A DNA stretch of 64,000 bases from JBGQOG01 sp052113705 (GCF_052113705.1 NZ_JBGQOG010000013.1:65482-129481); one strand, 5' to 3'; positions 17,509 to 26,575 are shown, counted from the stretch's first letter. Made by a program: numbers and translations. Notes: a model not told the origin generated them from the letters alone.

Positions 17509-18345
17509 TCACCTGATGATTTGCGGCCTGATCCGGAGGCGGGGGCGGGCCCCCGGCAGATGGCGGTTCAGGCGGCGGTTGATCATCCCAAAGAGGCCAA
17601 TCAGCGTCAGCGTGAGACAGATGAAATAGAAGGCCGCAATCGGGTAAGGGATGAAGGGATTGAAGGTCTTGTCGGCAAAGTAGCTGGCATAGTAGAGCGC
17701 ATCGCCCTTTTGCTGGAAGGCCGGGAAGCCCGAGAAATAGACCAGCGTCGTGGCGTGAAAGAGAAAGATCGCCTCATTCGTATAGGAGGGCCACGCTAGC
17801 CGCAGCATGGTGGGCCACAAAACCCGGGTGAATTTTTTCCAGCCGGTCAGCCCATAAGCATCTGCCGCCTCGATATCGCCCTTTGGCACCGAGCGGAGCG
17901 CGCCATAGAAAATCTCGGCGGAATAGGCGGCGGTGTTGAGGAACAGGACCAGAAGGGCTCCGGCCCAGGCTTTGGTCATCCAACTGGTGGCCAGTGTGAT
18001 GGTGGTGAAGCCGAGCGACACCTCAAACCCGGCGCGCGGGAGCAGCACCAGCGCCTCATAGGCCAGATAAAACTGGATGAAGAGCGGTGAGCCGCGGAAG
18101 ACAAAGATGAACCATTCGGCGGGTTTGCGCAGCCAGGCACTGCGGGCGGCCTTGGCCATCGCCAGCGCATTGGCGAGGAAAAAGCCAAACGTCAGCGCCA
18201 GAAAGCCAAAGTAGAGGTTCCAGATCAGCCCGGAACCGATCAGCGTGAACTGCTGGCAGAGGTTGAAATCGGTCTTCGGCAACAGCCGCTCCCCGATGCC
18301 GATCGAGCGCAGGCCGTAGTCGAGGATGGTTTGCACGCAGCTCAT
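17509..18345 (-). CDS. Polar amino acid/opine ABC transporter permease (HisM-like)
   Basis: 278 residues with about five to six membrane spans of the His/Glu/Gln/Arg/opine permease family. The cytoplasmic EAA loop that contacts the ATPase reads GALRSVPKGDIEAADAYGL followed by WPTMLRLAWPSY. The start ATG overlaps the preceding permease stop as ATGA (18342-18345), showing coupling; an in-frame extension to 18480 inside the other permease gene is rejected. With the permease at 18342-19223, the binding protein and the ATPase it forms a complete importer. Family members carry basic amino acids, opines or other polar amino compounds; the catabolic genes downstream point to an amine or amino acid with a free amino group. 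Confidence 0.9.
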   Translation of the reverse strand: MSCVQTILDYGLRSIGIGERLLPKTDFNLCQQFTLIGSGLIWNLYFGFLALTFGFFLANALAMAKAARSAWLRKPAEWFIFVFRGSPLFIQFYLAYEALVLLPRAGFEVSLGFTTITLATSWMTKAWAGALLVLFLNTAAYSAEIFYGALRSVPKGDIEAADAYGLTGWKKFTRVLWPTMLRLAWPSYTNEAIFLFHATTLVYFSGFPAFQQKGDALYYASYFADKTFNPFIPYPIAAFYFICLTLTLIGLFGMINRRLNRHLPGARPRLRIRPQIIR

Positions 18346-19223
18346 ACGGCGGCCTTTCGCATTGCTTCGCCCGCCATCGTCGCCTGCCCGCGTGACAGCC
18401 GCGCGGTGATCCGCTTGAGCACGGTTTCCGAGATTTTGGTCATCGCGAGGTAGAAGAACAGCAGCGCCAGGAAGTACCACACGCGCCAGTCGGGATGCGG
18501 ATATTCAAAGGCCTGACTTTTCTGGGCCCCGAGTTCGCGCGCCCAATAGACGATGTCTTCGACACCGAGCAGGAACAAAAGCGGCGTCGCTTTCAACAGG
18601 ATCATCCAGAGGTTCGACAGGCCCGGCAGCGCATAGACCCACATCTGCGGGATCAGCACGCGGCGGGTGACCTGACGCGGGCTCATGCCATAGGCCTCGG
18701 CGGTTTCGAGTTGCGCGCGCGGCACGGCCTGCATGGCGCCCGAGAGAACATTCGCGGCGAAGGCCCCGAAAACAATCGCAAAAGCCGCCACGGCCAGCCA
18801 GAAGCCATAGATCTCATGCACCCATTGCGGGCTGCTTGACTGCGGCATCTTGGCCGCGGCGCAGACCACGAAATCGGCGCCCTGTCGGATCGGCTGATCC
18901 CAGTCGGGGCATTTGATCTTGTGGCGCAAAAGCTCGATCCCCTGATCCATCGCGATGGGGACGAAGAGGAAGAACAGGATGTCGGGAACGCCGCGCACCA
19001 TTGCGGTATAGGCACGGCCAAAGATGCGCAGCGGCAGGAACGAGGCGCGCGCCGCCAGCGCGCCGCCAAAGCCGAAGGCCAGGGCCACCGGCGCCGTGAC
19101 GAGGATCAGCAGCAGCACGGTTCCGAAGGACATATAGAACAGAAACTGCTTGCCCGTGGTCAGGTAGCACAGGAGCCAGGCGAGGCCCTCAAGGGTCTTG
19201 GGATCGACGCAACTGTCAAACAT
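18342..19223 (-). CDS. Polar amino acid/opine ABC transporter permease (HisQ-like)
   Basis: 293 residues, inner-membrane permease of the same family as its downstream partner. Hydrophobic spans begin at about residues 25-50 and 65-85; the EAA loop is GAMQAVPRAQLETAEAYGM. It is a little longer than HisQ (about 230), the extra lying in an extracytoplasmic loop around residues 100-145 that contains two Cys (IKCPDWDQPIRQGADFVVCA), perhaps a disulfide loop. Gene spacing is 58 bases from the binding-protein gene upstream, and it overlaps the next permease gene by four bases. Confidence 0.9.
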   Translation of the reverse strand: MFDSCVDPKTLEGLAWLLCYLTTGKQFLFYMSFGTVLLLILVTAPVALAFGFGGALAARASFLPLRIFGRAYTAMVRGVPDILFFLFVPIAMDQGIELLRHKIKCPDWDQPIRQGADFVVCAAAKMPQSSSPQWVHEIYGFWLAVAAFAIVFGAFAANVLSGAMQAVPRAQLETAEAYGMSPRQVTRRVLIPQMWVYALPGLSNLWMILLKATPLLFLLGVEDIVYWARELGAQKSQAFEYPHPDWRVWYFLALLFFYLAMTKISETVLKRITARLSRGQATMAGEAMRKAAV

Positions 19224-19281
19224 GATGTATGGCGGCGCCGGGGAGAGCGGGCCTTGCCTGCCTCCCCGGCGCCTGTCCTGA

Positions 19282-20001
19282 TCAGAAGGTTTTGGCTGCG
19301 GGGCCGAACCATTTCGTGATCATCGTATTGAGCGAGCCATCGGCTTTCAACTTGGTGATCTCTGCATCGAACTTCTCGCGCAGGGCGGTGTCGGACTGAC
19401 GCAGCGCCATGCCGACGCCGTCGCCCAGCTGCACCGGATCGGCAGCCCAGACCAGTGCGCCGCCGCTTTCGGCCTCAAAGGCGGTCAGCGCGTCGAGATC
19501 GGCAAAGACCGCATCGGCTTCGCCGTTCTTCACCGCGGCGATCGTGTCGTCGAGAGTGGGGAACTCGGCCAGCGTCGCGCCGCTTTTGGCGACGTAATCG
19601 GCCTGAATGGTGCCGGTCTGCGCCGCCACAACGCCCTTGATATCGGCATCGGCGCTCAGCGCCAGATAGCGGCTGTCGGCCGGCGGGATGTAGTTTTGGG
19701 TGAAGCTCACCACCTGCTTGCGCTCATCGGTGATGCTCATGCCCGCCATGATCGTGTCGTAGTTCGAGGACACGAGGTTGGGGATGATCGAATCCCAGTC
19801 ATTGGTGACCCATTCGCAGGTCAGGCCCGCGTTTTTGCACAAAGTGTCGCCCAGCTCGCGCTCAAACCCGTCAACTTCGCCTTTGTCGTTGATGAAGTTG
19901 AACGGAGGATAGGCGCCCTCGGTGCCCATGCGCACGGTGTCGGCCATCGCGGCCCCGGCGGTGAGGGCGAGCAGTGCGGTGGTCAGGATCAGTTTTTTCA
20001 T
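19282..20001 (-). CDS. Periplasmic amino acid-binding protein of ABC transporter (ArgT/HisJ family)
   Basis: 239 residues beginning with a classic Sec signal peptide (MKKLILTTALLALTAGAAMA, cleavage expected after AMA). The mature part starts DTVRMGTEGAYPPFNFIND, the ligand-binding signature of family 3 solute-binding proteins, and continues with DTIMAGMSITDERKQVVSFT, which normally grips the alpha-amino and carboxyl groups of the ligand. Two Cys residues (CKNAGLTC) could form the disulfide seen in HisJ/LAO proteins. Binding of a basic amino acid or an opine-like compound is therefore likely. It lies between the ATPase and permease genes of the same unit. Confidence 0.93.
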   Translation of the reverse strand: MKKLILTTALLALTAGAAMADTVRMGTEGAYPPFNFINDKGEVDGFERELGDTLCKNAGLTCEWVTNDWDSIIPNLVSSNYDTIMAGMSITDERKQVVSFTQNYIPPADSRYLALSADADIKGVVAAQTGTIQADYVAKSGATLAEFPTLDDTIAAVKNGEADAVFADLDALTAFEAESGGALVWAADPVQLGDGVGMALRQSDTALREKFDAEITKLKADGSLNTMITKWFGPAAKTF

Positions 20002-20051
20002 GGTTTTCCCCGTTTGGTGGTTTTTTGATTGAATTCAGTCGTTTGGTGGTG

Positions 20052-20828
20052 TCAGCCAACCATTGTTGCCGACAGGAACTGGCGCAGGCGGTCGGTCTGC
20101 GGATTGCCAAAAAGCGTCTCTGGCGCGCCTTCTTCTTCGATCAGGCCCTGGTGCAGGAACACGACATGGTCCGAGACATCCGCCGCCAGGCGCATGTCAT
20201 GCGTCACCAGAATCATCGTGCGGTGTTCGCCCGCCAGATCCTTGATGACCTTGACCACCTCCTGTTGCAGCTCGGGATCGAGCGCGGAGGTCGGCTCATC
20301 GAACAAAAGCGCCTTGGGTTCCATGCAAAGCGCGCGGGCAATCGCCGCGCGTTGCTGCTGGCCGCCCGAGAGCTGCGCGGGCCAGGCGTCGGCCTTGGAG
20401 CCGATGCCCACCTTGTCCAGCAGCGCGCGGGCGCGGGCCTCGACCACGGCGGGGTTTTCCCCCAGCACGGTCACCGGCGCCTCCATCACGTTCTGCAAGA
20501 TGGTCATATGCGACCAGAGGTTGAACTGCTGAAACACCATGGCCAGATTGGTGCGGAACCGGGTGACCTGCGCGCGGTCGGCGGGCTGACGGCGCAGGCC
20601 CTCGCCCTTCCATTTCACCGCTTCGCCATCAAAGAGCACATCGCCCTGCTGGCTGTCTTCCAGCAGGTTGCAGCAGCGCAGCAAGGTGGATTTTCCCGAA
20701 CCGGACGAGCCGATCAGGCTGATCACCTGTCCGCGTTCGGCCGTGATCGAGACCCCTTTCAGGACCTCCAGCGGGCCATAGGCCTTATGAAGGTTGCGAA
20801 TTTCGATTACGGGAGATGCTGCTGTCAC
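20052..20828 (-). CDS. Polar amino acid ABC transporter ATP-binding protein (HisP/GlnQ-like)
   Basis: 258 residues. Walker A is GSSGSGKST, the ABC signature is LSGGQQQRAAIARAL, and Walker B is ALLFDEPTSALDPE, in the usual order; the start region VIEIRNLHKAYGPLEVLKGV is standard for the family. The start is taken as GTG at 20828 (VTAASPVIEIRN), giving normal family length; an ATG further up (20900s) would add residues with no family similarity. It is the promoter-proximal gene of the eight-gene unit that continues through the binding protein, two permeases, two glutamine-synthetase paralogs, amidotransferase and FAD oxidase. Confidence 0.92.
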   Translation of the reverse strand: MTAASPVIEIRNLHKAYGPLEVLKGVSITAERGQVISLIGSSGSGKSTLLRCCNLLEDSQQGDVLFDGEAVKWKGEGLRRQPADRAQVTRFRTNLAMVFQQFNLWSHMTILQNVMEAPVTVLGENPAVVEARARALLDKVGIGSKADAWPAQLSGGQQQRAAIARALCMEPKALLFDEPTSALDPELQQEVVKVIKDLAGEHRTMILVTHDMRLAADVSDHVVFLHQGLIEEEGAPETLFGNPQTDRLRQFLSATMVG

Positions 20829-21035
20829 GGGGGGCTCTTTTGCTCTGTTCAGAGCATTGGGCGTGATTTTTGGGTCGAATGCAACGTCTCTGTGACCGCT
20901 TACGCTGGGGTATCTACCGTTTTGGACAGTCATATTTGTCAAAGTGGAAAAAGGTATGAAGCACTGCCCTGAATCGGAGCACCCGCTGAACGGGGCAGCG
21001 CTGCTGTAACCGCCCCGTCGGCGTTGACTCACGAA

Positions 21036-21479
21036 TCAATCACGCCGCGCCTGTACCCTTTGCCGCGCGAGGGCGGAATCGCGGTCGTTCACCCCCAGTA
21101 GGTTGGCGGCAAGGCGGATCAGCGCCTCTTCCTGCGCATCGCGGATGCCATCGGCCAGCGCCACATCCCACAAGGCCTCGACCACGCTGGCGCGGTCCTC
21201 ATAGGCGATCTTGTCCTTCAGCGCGCGGGTGAAGCGGACCGTGTCGGGGGCTTCTGCCTCGACCGCTTCGGCGCGGTGGCGCAGATCGCCCGCTTCGTCG
21301 ACGCTGAGGCCACGGCGGCGCGCCAGAACCCGGTCAATCCGGGCCTTCTCGGCGATGGTGTAAGTGTCATCCGCGCGGGCCAGCCGCACAAGCAGCGCCG
21401 CCAGCGCCAGTTCGGCGTCGGGGGCGGTCAGGGGATGCGGGGCGGGGCCGACCAACGCGGCAAGGAATTGTTTCAGCAT
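21036..21479 (-). CDS. TerB family protein
   Basis: 147 residues, all-alpha, with the TerB/DjlA-like repeat pattern: LAALLVRLARADDTYTIAEK near residue 30 and ALWDVALADGIRDAQEEALI near residue 110, acidic helices that in TerB bind Ca2+. These small cytoplasmic proteins occur widely, often without the tellurite-resistance operon, and no other ter genes are present here, so tellurite resistance is not implied. Start chosen at MLKQFLAALVG (21479); a longer frame upstream lacks similarity. It sits alone, downstream-facing from the DUF1330 gene by 229 bases. Confidence 0.8.
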   Translation of the reverse strand: MLKQFLAALVGPAPHPLTAPDAELALAALLVRLARADDTYTIAEKARIDRVLARRRGLSVDEAGDLRHRAEAVEAEAPDTVRFTRALKDKIAYEDRASVVEALWDVALADGIRDAQEEALIRLAANLLGVNDRDSALARQRVQARRD

Positions 21480-21708
21480 GGAGCAAGGATAGGCCCCGGC
21501 GCGCAAAAGGGAAAGCCGCAGCACGGAGGCGTGATCGCCGGGGCGGGGGCGTGCTGTCCTGCGGGTTTCGCCGCGCGCCGCGCCCCTGAGGCACATGCTT
21601 GCGGCCCGTGCTTGCCGAGGCCGTGCTTGTGGCGCCTGCTTGCTGACACGCGTGATCTCTGATCGGCCGGTCTCTCTCAGGGACCGCGTGGTTGAACACG
21701 GTGGGGGC

Positions 21709-22002
21709 TCAGCCCTCCCAGCCCTCGACAATCGCCACATCGGCCGTGCTGACGGGCTGGCGCAGCGCGAGGGCGGCCTGATACTCGGGGCTCTGGTAGC
21801 AGGCGCGGGCGGTGGCAAGATCGGCAAACTCGATCACCACACTGCGCGGGCGCATTTCGCCCTCGACCAGCTCTTGCGCACCGCCCCGCACGAGGAAACG
21901 CGCGCCATATTTGGCGAAAGCCGCGGCATTGGCGGCGCGGTAGGCCTCATAGGCGGTCGGGTCGTCGATCGTCACATGGGCGATCCAATAGGCTTTCGGC
22001 AT
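21709..22002 (-). CDS. DUF1330 domain-containing protein
   Basis: 97 residues, full length for the family (dimeric alpha/beta barrel, ferredoxin-like fold). The sequence begins MPKAYWIAHVTIDDPTAYEA and contains RSVVIEFADLATARACYQSP, both diagnostic of DUF1330. Function is not established for the family. AAGGA eight bases before the ATG supports the start. It follows the phzF-type gene by 42 bases on the same strand and may be cotranscribed. Confidence 0.92.
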   Translation of the reverse strand: MPKAYWIAHVTIDDPTAYEAYRAANAAAFAKYGARFLVRGGAQELVEGEMRPRSVVIEFADLATARACYQSPEYQAALALRQPVSTADVAIVEGWEG

Positions 22003-22044
22003 AGGATGTCCTTCAGGGATAGGGTGTTTCGGCCGCCTGGCGGT

Positions 22045-22965
22045 TCAGCGGTGCGGCAGGGCGGTGATGAAGCCCTGACTGATGGGCACCGCCGCCCCCG
22101 CCACCCGCACCACGCGCAGACCCGCAGCGTCTTGCTCTACCGTCAGAGAGATCCGGCTGGCGCGGCCCATCTCGATCCCCTGATGCAGGGTAAAGCGCAT
22201 CTCGGGCGCGGTCAGCACCCCGGCGGCGCGCAGTTGCGCCGCGAGAATGGCGCTGGCCGAGCCGGTGGCCGGATCCTCGGGAATGCCGTCGCCGGGGGCA
22301 AACATGCGGGCGTGAAAACTGTCCGGGCTTTCCTGAGCATAGAGATAGGCCGCGCCCACCCCGGCCGCCTCCATCAGCGCCGACCAATGCGGCTCGATCG
22401 GGCGGGCGCGGGCGAGGGCGGCACGGTTGGCCAGCGGCAGATAGAGAAAGGCCGGGCCGCCCTGCCAGATGCCGGGGCGGTGGCTGGTAAAGCCCAGCTC
22501 GCCCGGCGCCAGATCGAGCGCGGCGGCGATCAGCTCGGGGCGCAGCGCCGCCCCCTCATAGCCGGGCAGGGCGTGGGGCAGGACGGGGGCGACAAATTCT
22601 CCGGTGACCTTGCCCGCGCGGCGCTGCACGGCGACGGGGACCAGCCCCGCCACCTCCTCCAGCGTGACCAGCATGTCGAAATCATCCTCATCCGCCGCAT
22701 GCGCCTTGCAGGCCAGATGCACGGCGCAGCCCAAAGTGGGGTGCCCGGCAAAGGGGATCTCGGCGGTGGGGAAAAAGATGCGCACCTTGGCGCTGTGCGC
22801 CGGATCATCGGGCGGCAGCACAAAGATCGTCTCGGAGAGGTTGAACTCACGCGCGATCGTCTGCATCTGCCGGTCGCTCAGCGCCTCGGCCCCCAGCACC
22901 ACGGCCAAGGGGTTGCCGGTATAGGGCGTGTCGGTGAACACATCGAGCGTGTGGAATTCCAGCAT
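22045..22965 (-). CDS. PhzF family isomerase
   Basis: 306 residues with two similar alpha/beta halves of the diaminopimelate-epimerase-like fold. The catalytic Glu is in NLSETIFVLPP near residue 45, and FFPTAEIPFAGHPTLG is the PhzF signature; the second half has PGDGIPEDPATGSASA, matching the substrate-binding loop. PhzF itself isomerises a dihydro-hydroxyanthranilate, but most members outside phenazine clusters have unknown substrates and there is no phenazine cluster here. AGGAGAG precedes the ATG at good distance. Probably the first gene of a small unit with DUF1330. Confidence 0.92.
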   Translation of the reverse strand: MLEFHTLDVFTDTPYTGNPLAVVLGAEALSDRQMQTIAREFNLSETIFVLPPDDPAHSAKVRIFFPTAEIPFAGHPTLGCAVHLACKAHAADEDDFDMLVTLEEVAGLVPVAVQRRAGKVTGEFVAPVLPHALPGYEGAALRPELIAAALDLAPGELGFTSHRPGIWQGGPAFLYLPLANRAALARARPIEPHWSALMEAAGVGAAYLYAQESPDSFHARMFAPGDGIPEDPATGSASAILAAQLRAAGVLTAPEMRFTLHQGIEMGRASRISLTVEQDAAGLRVVRVAGAAVPISQGFITALPHR

Positions 22966-23052
22966 CGGGCCTCTCCTGTCGGTTGTGCAGAGGGTAGGCC
23001 CGGTGGGTGGCGGGCCGCAACCATTGTTGCGACCCGCACAGGGACCGGCGGA

Positions 23053-23979
23053 TCAATATTTCGCGGGCACGTAAAGCTCGGGCGGCAGCACGGCGCGCTC
23101 ATATTTCGGGTTGAACACCCGCTCGGGCAGGCTCACCTCTTCATGCGGCACCGGCCCATAGGGGATCAGTCCCAGAAGATGGTCGATGCAGTTCAGCCGG
23201 GCGCGCTTTTTGTCGTTGCCTTCAACGATATACCACGGCGCCTCGGGGATGTTGGTGCGCGCCATCATCTCTTCCTTGGCCTTGGTGTAATTCTCCCAGC
23301 GCACGCGGGATTGCAGGTCCATCGGCGACAGCTTCCACTGTTTCATCGGATCATGGATCCGCATGAGAAAGCGCATTTGCTGCTCTTCATCGGTGATCGA
23401 GAACCAGTATTTCACCACCCGGATGCCCGACCGCACCAGCATCCGCTCAAATTCCGGCACGTCGTTGAAGAACTGCTCGACCTGATCTTCGGAGGCAAAG
23501 CCCATCACCCGCTCAACCCCCGCACGGTTGTACCAGCTGCGGTCAAAGAGCACGATTTCACCGCCCGCCGGCAGATGCGGCACATAGCGCTGGAAATACC
23601 ATTGCGATTTTTCACGGTCCGACGGGGCGGGCAGGGCCACCACCCGCACCACGCGCGGATTGAGGCGCTGGGTGATCCGCTTGATCACCCCGCCTTTGCC
23701 CGCCGAGTCGCGCCCCTCAAAGATCACCACCACCTTTTCCTTGTGATGGCTGACCCAATCCTGCAGCTTGATCAGCTCGGATTGCAGATGGATCAGGCTG
23801 TGGAAATAGGTGTGGCGGTCAATCGATTCCGGGTGCTGCGCCTTGTAAATGCGCGAAATTTCCAGGCTGAGCTGGGCATCTTCCAGCTCCAGCTCATAAT
23901 CCTCATCCAGCGTATCGGCCAGCTCGGCCTCCAGCCAGTCAAGACCGGGGTTGGAGCCGGGGGTGTGGGGGCTGTTCAT
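23053..23979 (-). CDS. ppk2: Polyphosphate kinase 2
   Basis: 308 residues of the PPK2 family, P-loop kinases that transfer phosphate between polyphosphate and nucleotides. Walker A is FEGRDSAGKGGVIKR, Walker B and following helix are VLFDRSWYNRAGVERVMGF, and the lid region is IHDPMKQWKLSPMDLQSR. Length and one-domain layout match class I PPK2, which mainly converts ADP or GDP to the triphosphate with polyphosphate. The N-terminal 35 residues are acidic and variable. Single gene, facing pyrG's terminator on one side and phzF on the other. Confidence 0.94.
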   Translation of the reverse strand: MNSPHTPGSNPGLDWLEAELADTLDEDYELELEDAQLSLEISRIYKAQHPESIDRHTYFHSLIHLQSELIKLQDWVSHHKEKVVVIFEGRDSAGKGGVIKRITQRLNPRVVRVVALPAPSDREKSQWYFQRYVPHLPAGGEIVLFDRSWYNRAGVERVMGFASEDQVEQFFNDVPEFERMLVRSGIRVVKYWFSITDEEQQMRFLMRIHDPMKQWKLSPMDLQSRVRWENYTKAKEEMMARTNIPEAPWYIVEGNDKKRARLNCIDHLLGLIPYGPVPHEEVSLPERVFNPKYERAVLPPELYVPAKY

Positions 23980-24058
23980 CGGGGCATCCTCGCGCGCGTG
24001 TTCGCCGCCTTAGAACATGGTCCTGTAACGGTGCTGTAACAGCCGCGCGGTGGCGACG

Positions 24059-24085
24059 AAAAAGGCCGCCCCGGAGGGCGGCCTT
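24059..24085 (-). terminator. Rho-independent terminator of pyrG
   Basis: Ten-base stem AAGGCCGCCC (24062-24071) / GGGCGGCCTT (24076-24085) with tetraloop CGGA; read on the minus strand it ends in TTTTT. It begins about 30 bases after the pyrG stop codon. Confidence 0.85.
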
Positions 24086-24114
24086 GCATTCAGATACCGG
24101 GGAGGGCGTCCGGG

Positions 24115-25758
24115 TCAGACCAGACGGCTCATTTCCTTGGCGGCTTTCACAAAACCGGCAAACAAAGGATGCGGCGCGAAGGGTTTCGACTTCAGCTCCG
24201 GGTGGAACTGCACGCCGATGAACCAGGGATGGCCCTTATGCTCGACGATCTCGGGCAGGCGGCCATCGGGCGACATGCCGGAAAACTCCAGCCCGCAGCC
24301 TTCCAGCGCCTCGCGGTATTTCACATCCACCTCATAGCGGTGACGGTGACGCTCCTCGATGTCGCAGGTGCCGTAAACCTCGGCCACGCGGCTGCCGTCT
24401 TTCAGGCTGGCGGAATAAGCGCCGAGACGCATGGTGCCGCCCTTGTCGTCGTCAAGCTTGCGCTCAACCCGGTGGTTGCCCTGCACCCATTCCTTGAGGT
24501 GATAGACGACCGGGGTGAAGCGTTTCTTGCCCGCCTCATGGTCGAATTCCTCGGAACCCGCATCGGTCAGACCGGCGAGGTTGCGCGCGGCTTCGATCAC
24601 CGCCATCTGCATGCCAAGGCAGATCCCCAGATAGGGAATGCCCTTTTCCCGCGCGAATTGCGCCGCACGGATCTTGCCCTCGGTGCCACGCTCGCCAAAG
24701 CCGCCGGGCACCAGAATCGCCTGGAAGCGCTGCAGATGCGGCGCGGGGTCTTCGCGTTCAAAGATCTCGGCGTCGATCCATTCTGCCTTCACCCGCACGC
24801 GGTTGGCCATACCGCCATGGGTCAGCGCCTCGGCAATGGATTTATAGGCGTCTTCCAGCTGGACGTATTTGCCAACAATGGCCACGCGGACCTCGCCCTC
24901 GGCATTCTCCAGCCGGTCCATCACATCTTCCCAGCGGGTCATGTCGGGCTTCGGTGCGGGCGAGATGCCGAACGCATCCAGCACCGCCTGATCGAGACCC
25001 GCGCGGTGATAGGCCAGCGGCGCCTCATAGATGGATTTCAGGTCATAGGCGGGGATCACCGATTCCGGCCGCACGTTGCAGAAGAGGGCGATCTTGGCGC
25101 GCTCTTTCTCCGGGATCGGATGCTCGGAGCGGCAGACCAGAACGTCGGGCTGCAGGCCGATCGAGCGGAGTTCCTTGACCGAGTGCTGGGTGGGTTTCGT
25201 CTTCAGCTCGCCGGAGGCCGCCAGATAGGGCAGCAGGGTCAGGTGCATGAAGATGCACTGGCCGCGCGGCTTGTCCTGGGCGAATTGGCGGATCGCTTCA
25301 AAGAAGGGCAGGCCTTCGATATCGCCGACGGTGCCGCCGATCTCACAGAGCATGAAATCCACCTCATCATCGCCGACATTGATGAAGTCTTTGATCTCAT
25401 TGGTCACATGCGGAATGACCTGAATGGTCTTGCCGAGGTAGGCACCCTTGCGCTCTTTCTCGAGCACGTTGGAATAGACGCGGCCCGAGGAGATGGAATC
25501 GGTCTTGCGCGCCGAGACGCCGGTGAAACGCTCGTAATGGCCAAGATCGAGGTCGGTTTCCGCGCCATCGTCGGTGACGAACACTTCGCCATGTTCAAAG
25601 GGCGACATCGTGCCGGGGTCGACGTTCAGATAGGGGTCGAGCTTGCGCAGGCGGACCGAAAAGCCGCGGGCCTGCAACAGGGCACCAAGCGCGGCCGAGG
25701 CCAGCCCTTTGCCCAGTGAGGACACCACGCCGCCGGTGATGAAAACATATCTCGCCAT
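24115..25758 (-). CDS. pyrG: CTP synthase
   Basis: 547 residues, the standard length. The enzyme makes CTP from UTP, ATP and glutamine. The synthase half begins MARYVFITGGVVSSLGKG, containing its P-loop, followed by DPYLNVDPGTMSPFEHGEVF and CEIGGTVGDIEG; the glutaminase half has LVPGGFGERG and the nucleophile elbow YLGICLGMQMAV, with the His-Glu pair in VQFHPELKSKP. The start at 25758 is fixed by the conserved N-terminus although the frame runs open to 25914. Downstream of secG on the same strand (246 bases apart), which is a common alphaproteobacterial order. Confidence 0.98.
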   Translation of the reverse strand: MARYVFITGGVVSSLGKGLASAALGALLQARGFSVRLRKLDPYLNVDPGTMSPFEHGEVFVTDDGAETDLDLGHYERFTGVSARKTDSISSGRVYSNVLEKERKGAYLGKTIQVIPHVTNEIKDFINVGDDEVDFMLCEIGGTVGDIEGLPFFEAIRQFAQDKPRGQCIFMHLTLLPYLAASGELKTKPTQHSVKELRSIGLQPDVLVCRSEHPIPEKERAKIALFCNVRPESVIPAYDLKSIYEAPLAYHRAGLDQAVLDAFGISPAPKPDMTRWEDVMDRLENAEGEVRVAIVGKYVQLEDAYKSIAEALTHGGMANRVRVKAEWIDAEIFEREDPAPHLQRFQAILVPGGFGERGTEGKIRAAQFAREKGIPYLGICLGMQMAVIEAARNLAGLTDAGSEEFDHEAGKKRFTPVVYHLKEWVQGNHRVERKLDDDKGGTMRLGAYSASLKDGSRVAEVYGTCDIEERHRHRYEVDVKYREALEGCGLEFSGMSPDGRLPEIVEHKGHPWFIGVQFHPELKSKPFAPHPLFAGFVKAAKEMSRLV

Positions 25759-26003
25759 GCTGGTGGCTCCCGTGATGGTCAAATTCAATGATTCTGCCGA
25801 CGCCTTGGCGCCTGCATCACGGGATTTGACAGATAGCAGAAAAGCAAACGGTCCGCAACCGGACCGCAAGCACTGGTTTATATTTTGCTTGGACACCCAA
25901 GTGCTTGTGTGCACAGCGCATTACCGGCGGGCCGGATGCAGGGTGGGATGCGGGGCGCGCGCATCTGGGTACAGAGGCGGGCCCCGGCTTTGCCGCTCTG
26001 GCC

Positions 26004-26366
26004 TCAGTTGGCCGGCGGCGGGGTCAGCGGCGCGTCGGTCGAAGCCGGCGGCAGTTCGATATCGGGCGCGGCCGGGGTCACCGGCGCGGTTTCCACCGGA
26101 GCCGAGCCGCCCAGACGGTCAACGACCGAGCCACCGGCGCTGTTTTGCGCGGCAATCACCGTCAGCGCGATCGAGGTGCCGATGAAGCAGACGGCGAAAA
26201 TCCAGGTGAGTTTGGTCAGCGCATTCGCGGCCTGACGGCCCGACATCACGCCGCCGCCACCGCCGCCCCCCATGCCGAGGCCACCGCCTTCGGAGCGCTG
26301 CAAAAGCACGACACCGATCAGCAGGAGCGCGAGGATCAGATGGACGATGAGGATGACGTTTTCCAT
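26004..26366 (-). CDS. secG: Preprotein translocase subunit SecG
   Basis: 120 residues with two membrane spans (residues 4-22 ILIVHLILALLLIGVVLLQ, and about 52-72 LTWIFAVCFIGTSIALTVIA) separated by the typical Gly-rich loop (GGGLGMGGGGGGGVMSGRQA). The C-terminal 45 residues are Pro/Ala-rich and extracytoplasmic or flexible, as in other Rhodobacteraceae. SecG associates with SecYE and aids SecA-driven export. Position just upstream of pyrG is a conserved neighbourhood. Confidence 0.95.
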   Translation of the reverse strand: MENVILIVHLILALLLIGVVLLQRSEGGGLGMGGGGGGGVMSGRQAANALTKLTWIFAVCFIGTSIALTVIAAQNSAGGSVVDRLGGSAPVETAPVTPAAPDIELPPASTDAPLTPPPAN

Positions 26367-26513
26367 AAATCCTGTAGCCTTGGTTCGGAACTGACGCGCC
26401 TATCTAGGCGCAGATGCCGGGCGGCGCAAGGCGTTTTCCGCCGGGGGTGCGGTTTGGGCGCATGTGGGTGGCCAAGCTGTTGGTCGCGGGGGGAAAGGCG
26501 GCGCAAAAGGAAA

Positions 26514-26575
26514 AGGGGGGCGCTGCCCCCCTCGGCCTTGCGGCCTCTCCCCCCGGGATATTTCGAACGAAGCAA
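26514..26575. repeat. Dispersed intergenic element, single copy
   Basis: GGGGGG-CGCT-GCCCCCC hairpin, a second small hairpin (CGGCCTTGCGGCC), then CCCCCCGGGATATTTCGAAC and GAAGCAAT. Same core as the elements near 16050 and 37400. It lies just downstream of the purU stop codon. Confidence 0.75.

Noticed and set aside
20900..20945. TTGACA on the minus strand upstream of the ABC ATPase gene as a promoter
   Set aside because: No -10-like hexamer at 16-18 bases; nearest TAGATA is 20 bases away. The promoter is probably in this region but cannot be placed.
21036..21479. Tellurite resistance locus
   Set aside because: Only a TerB-domain protein is present; no other ter genes are nearby and lone TerB proteins are common.
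21593..21645. Tandem repeat built on CGTGCTTG
   Set aside because: The four occurrences are spaced 13, 15 and 13 bases with poorly matching flanks, too irregular to call.
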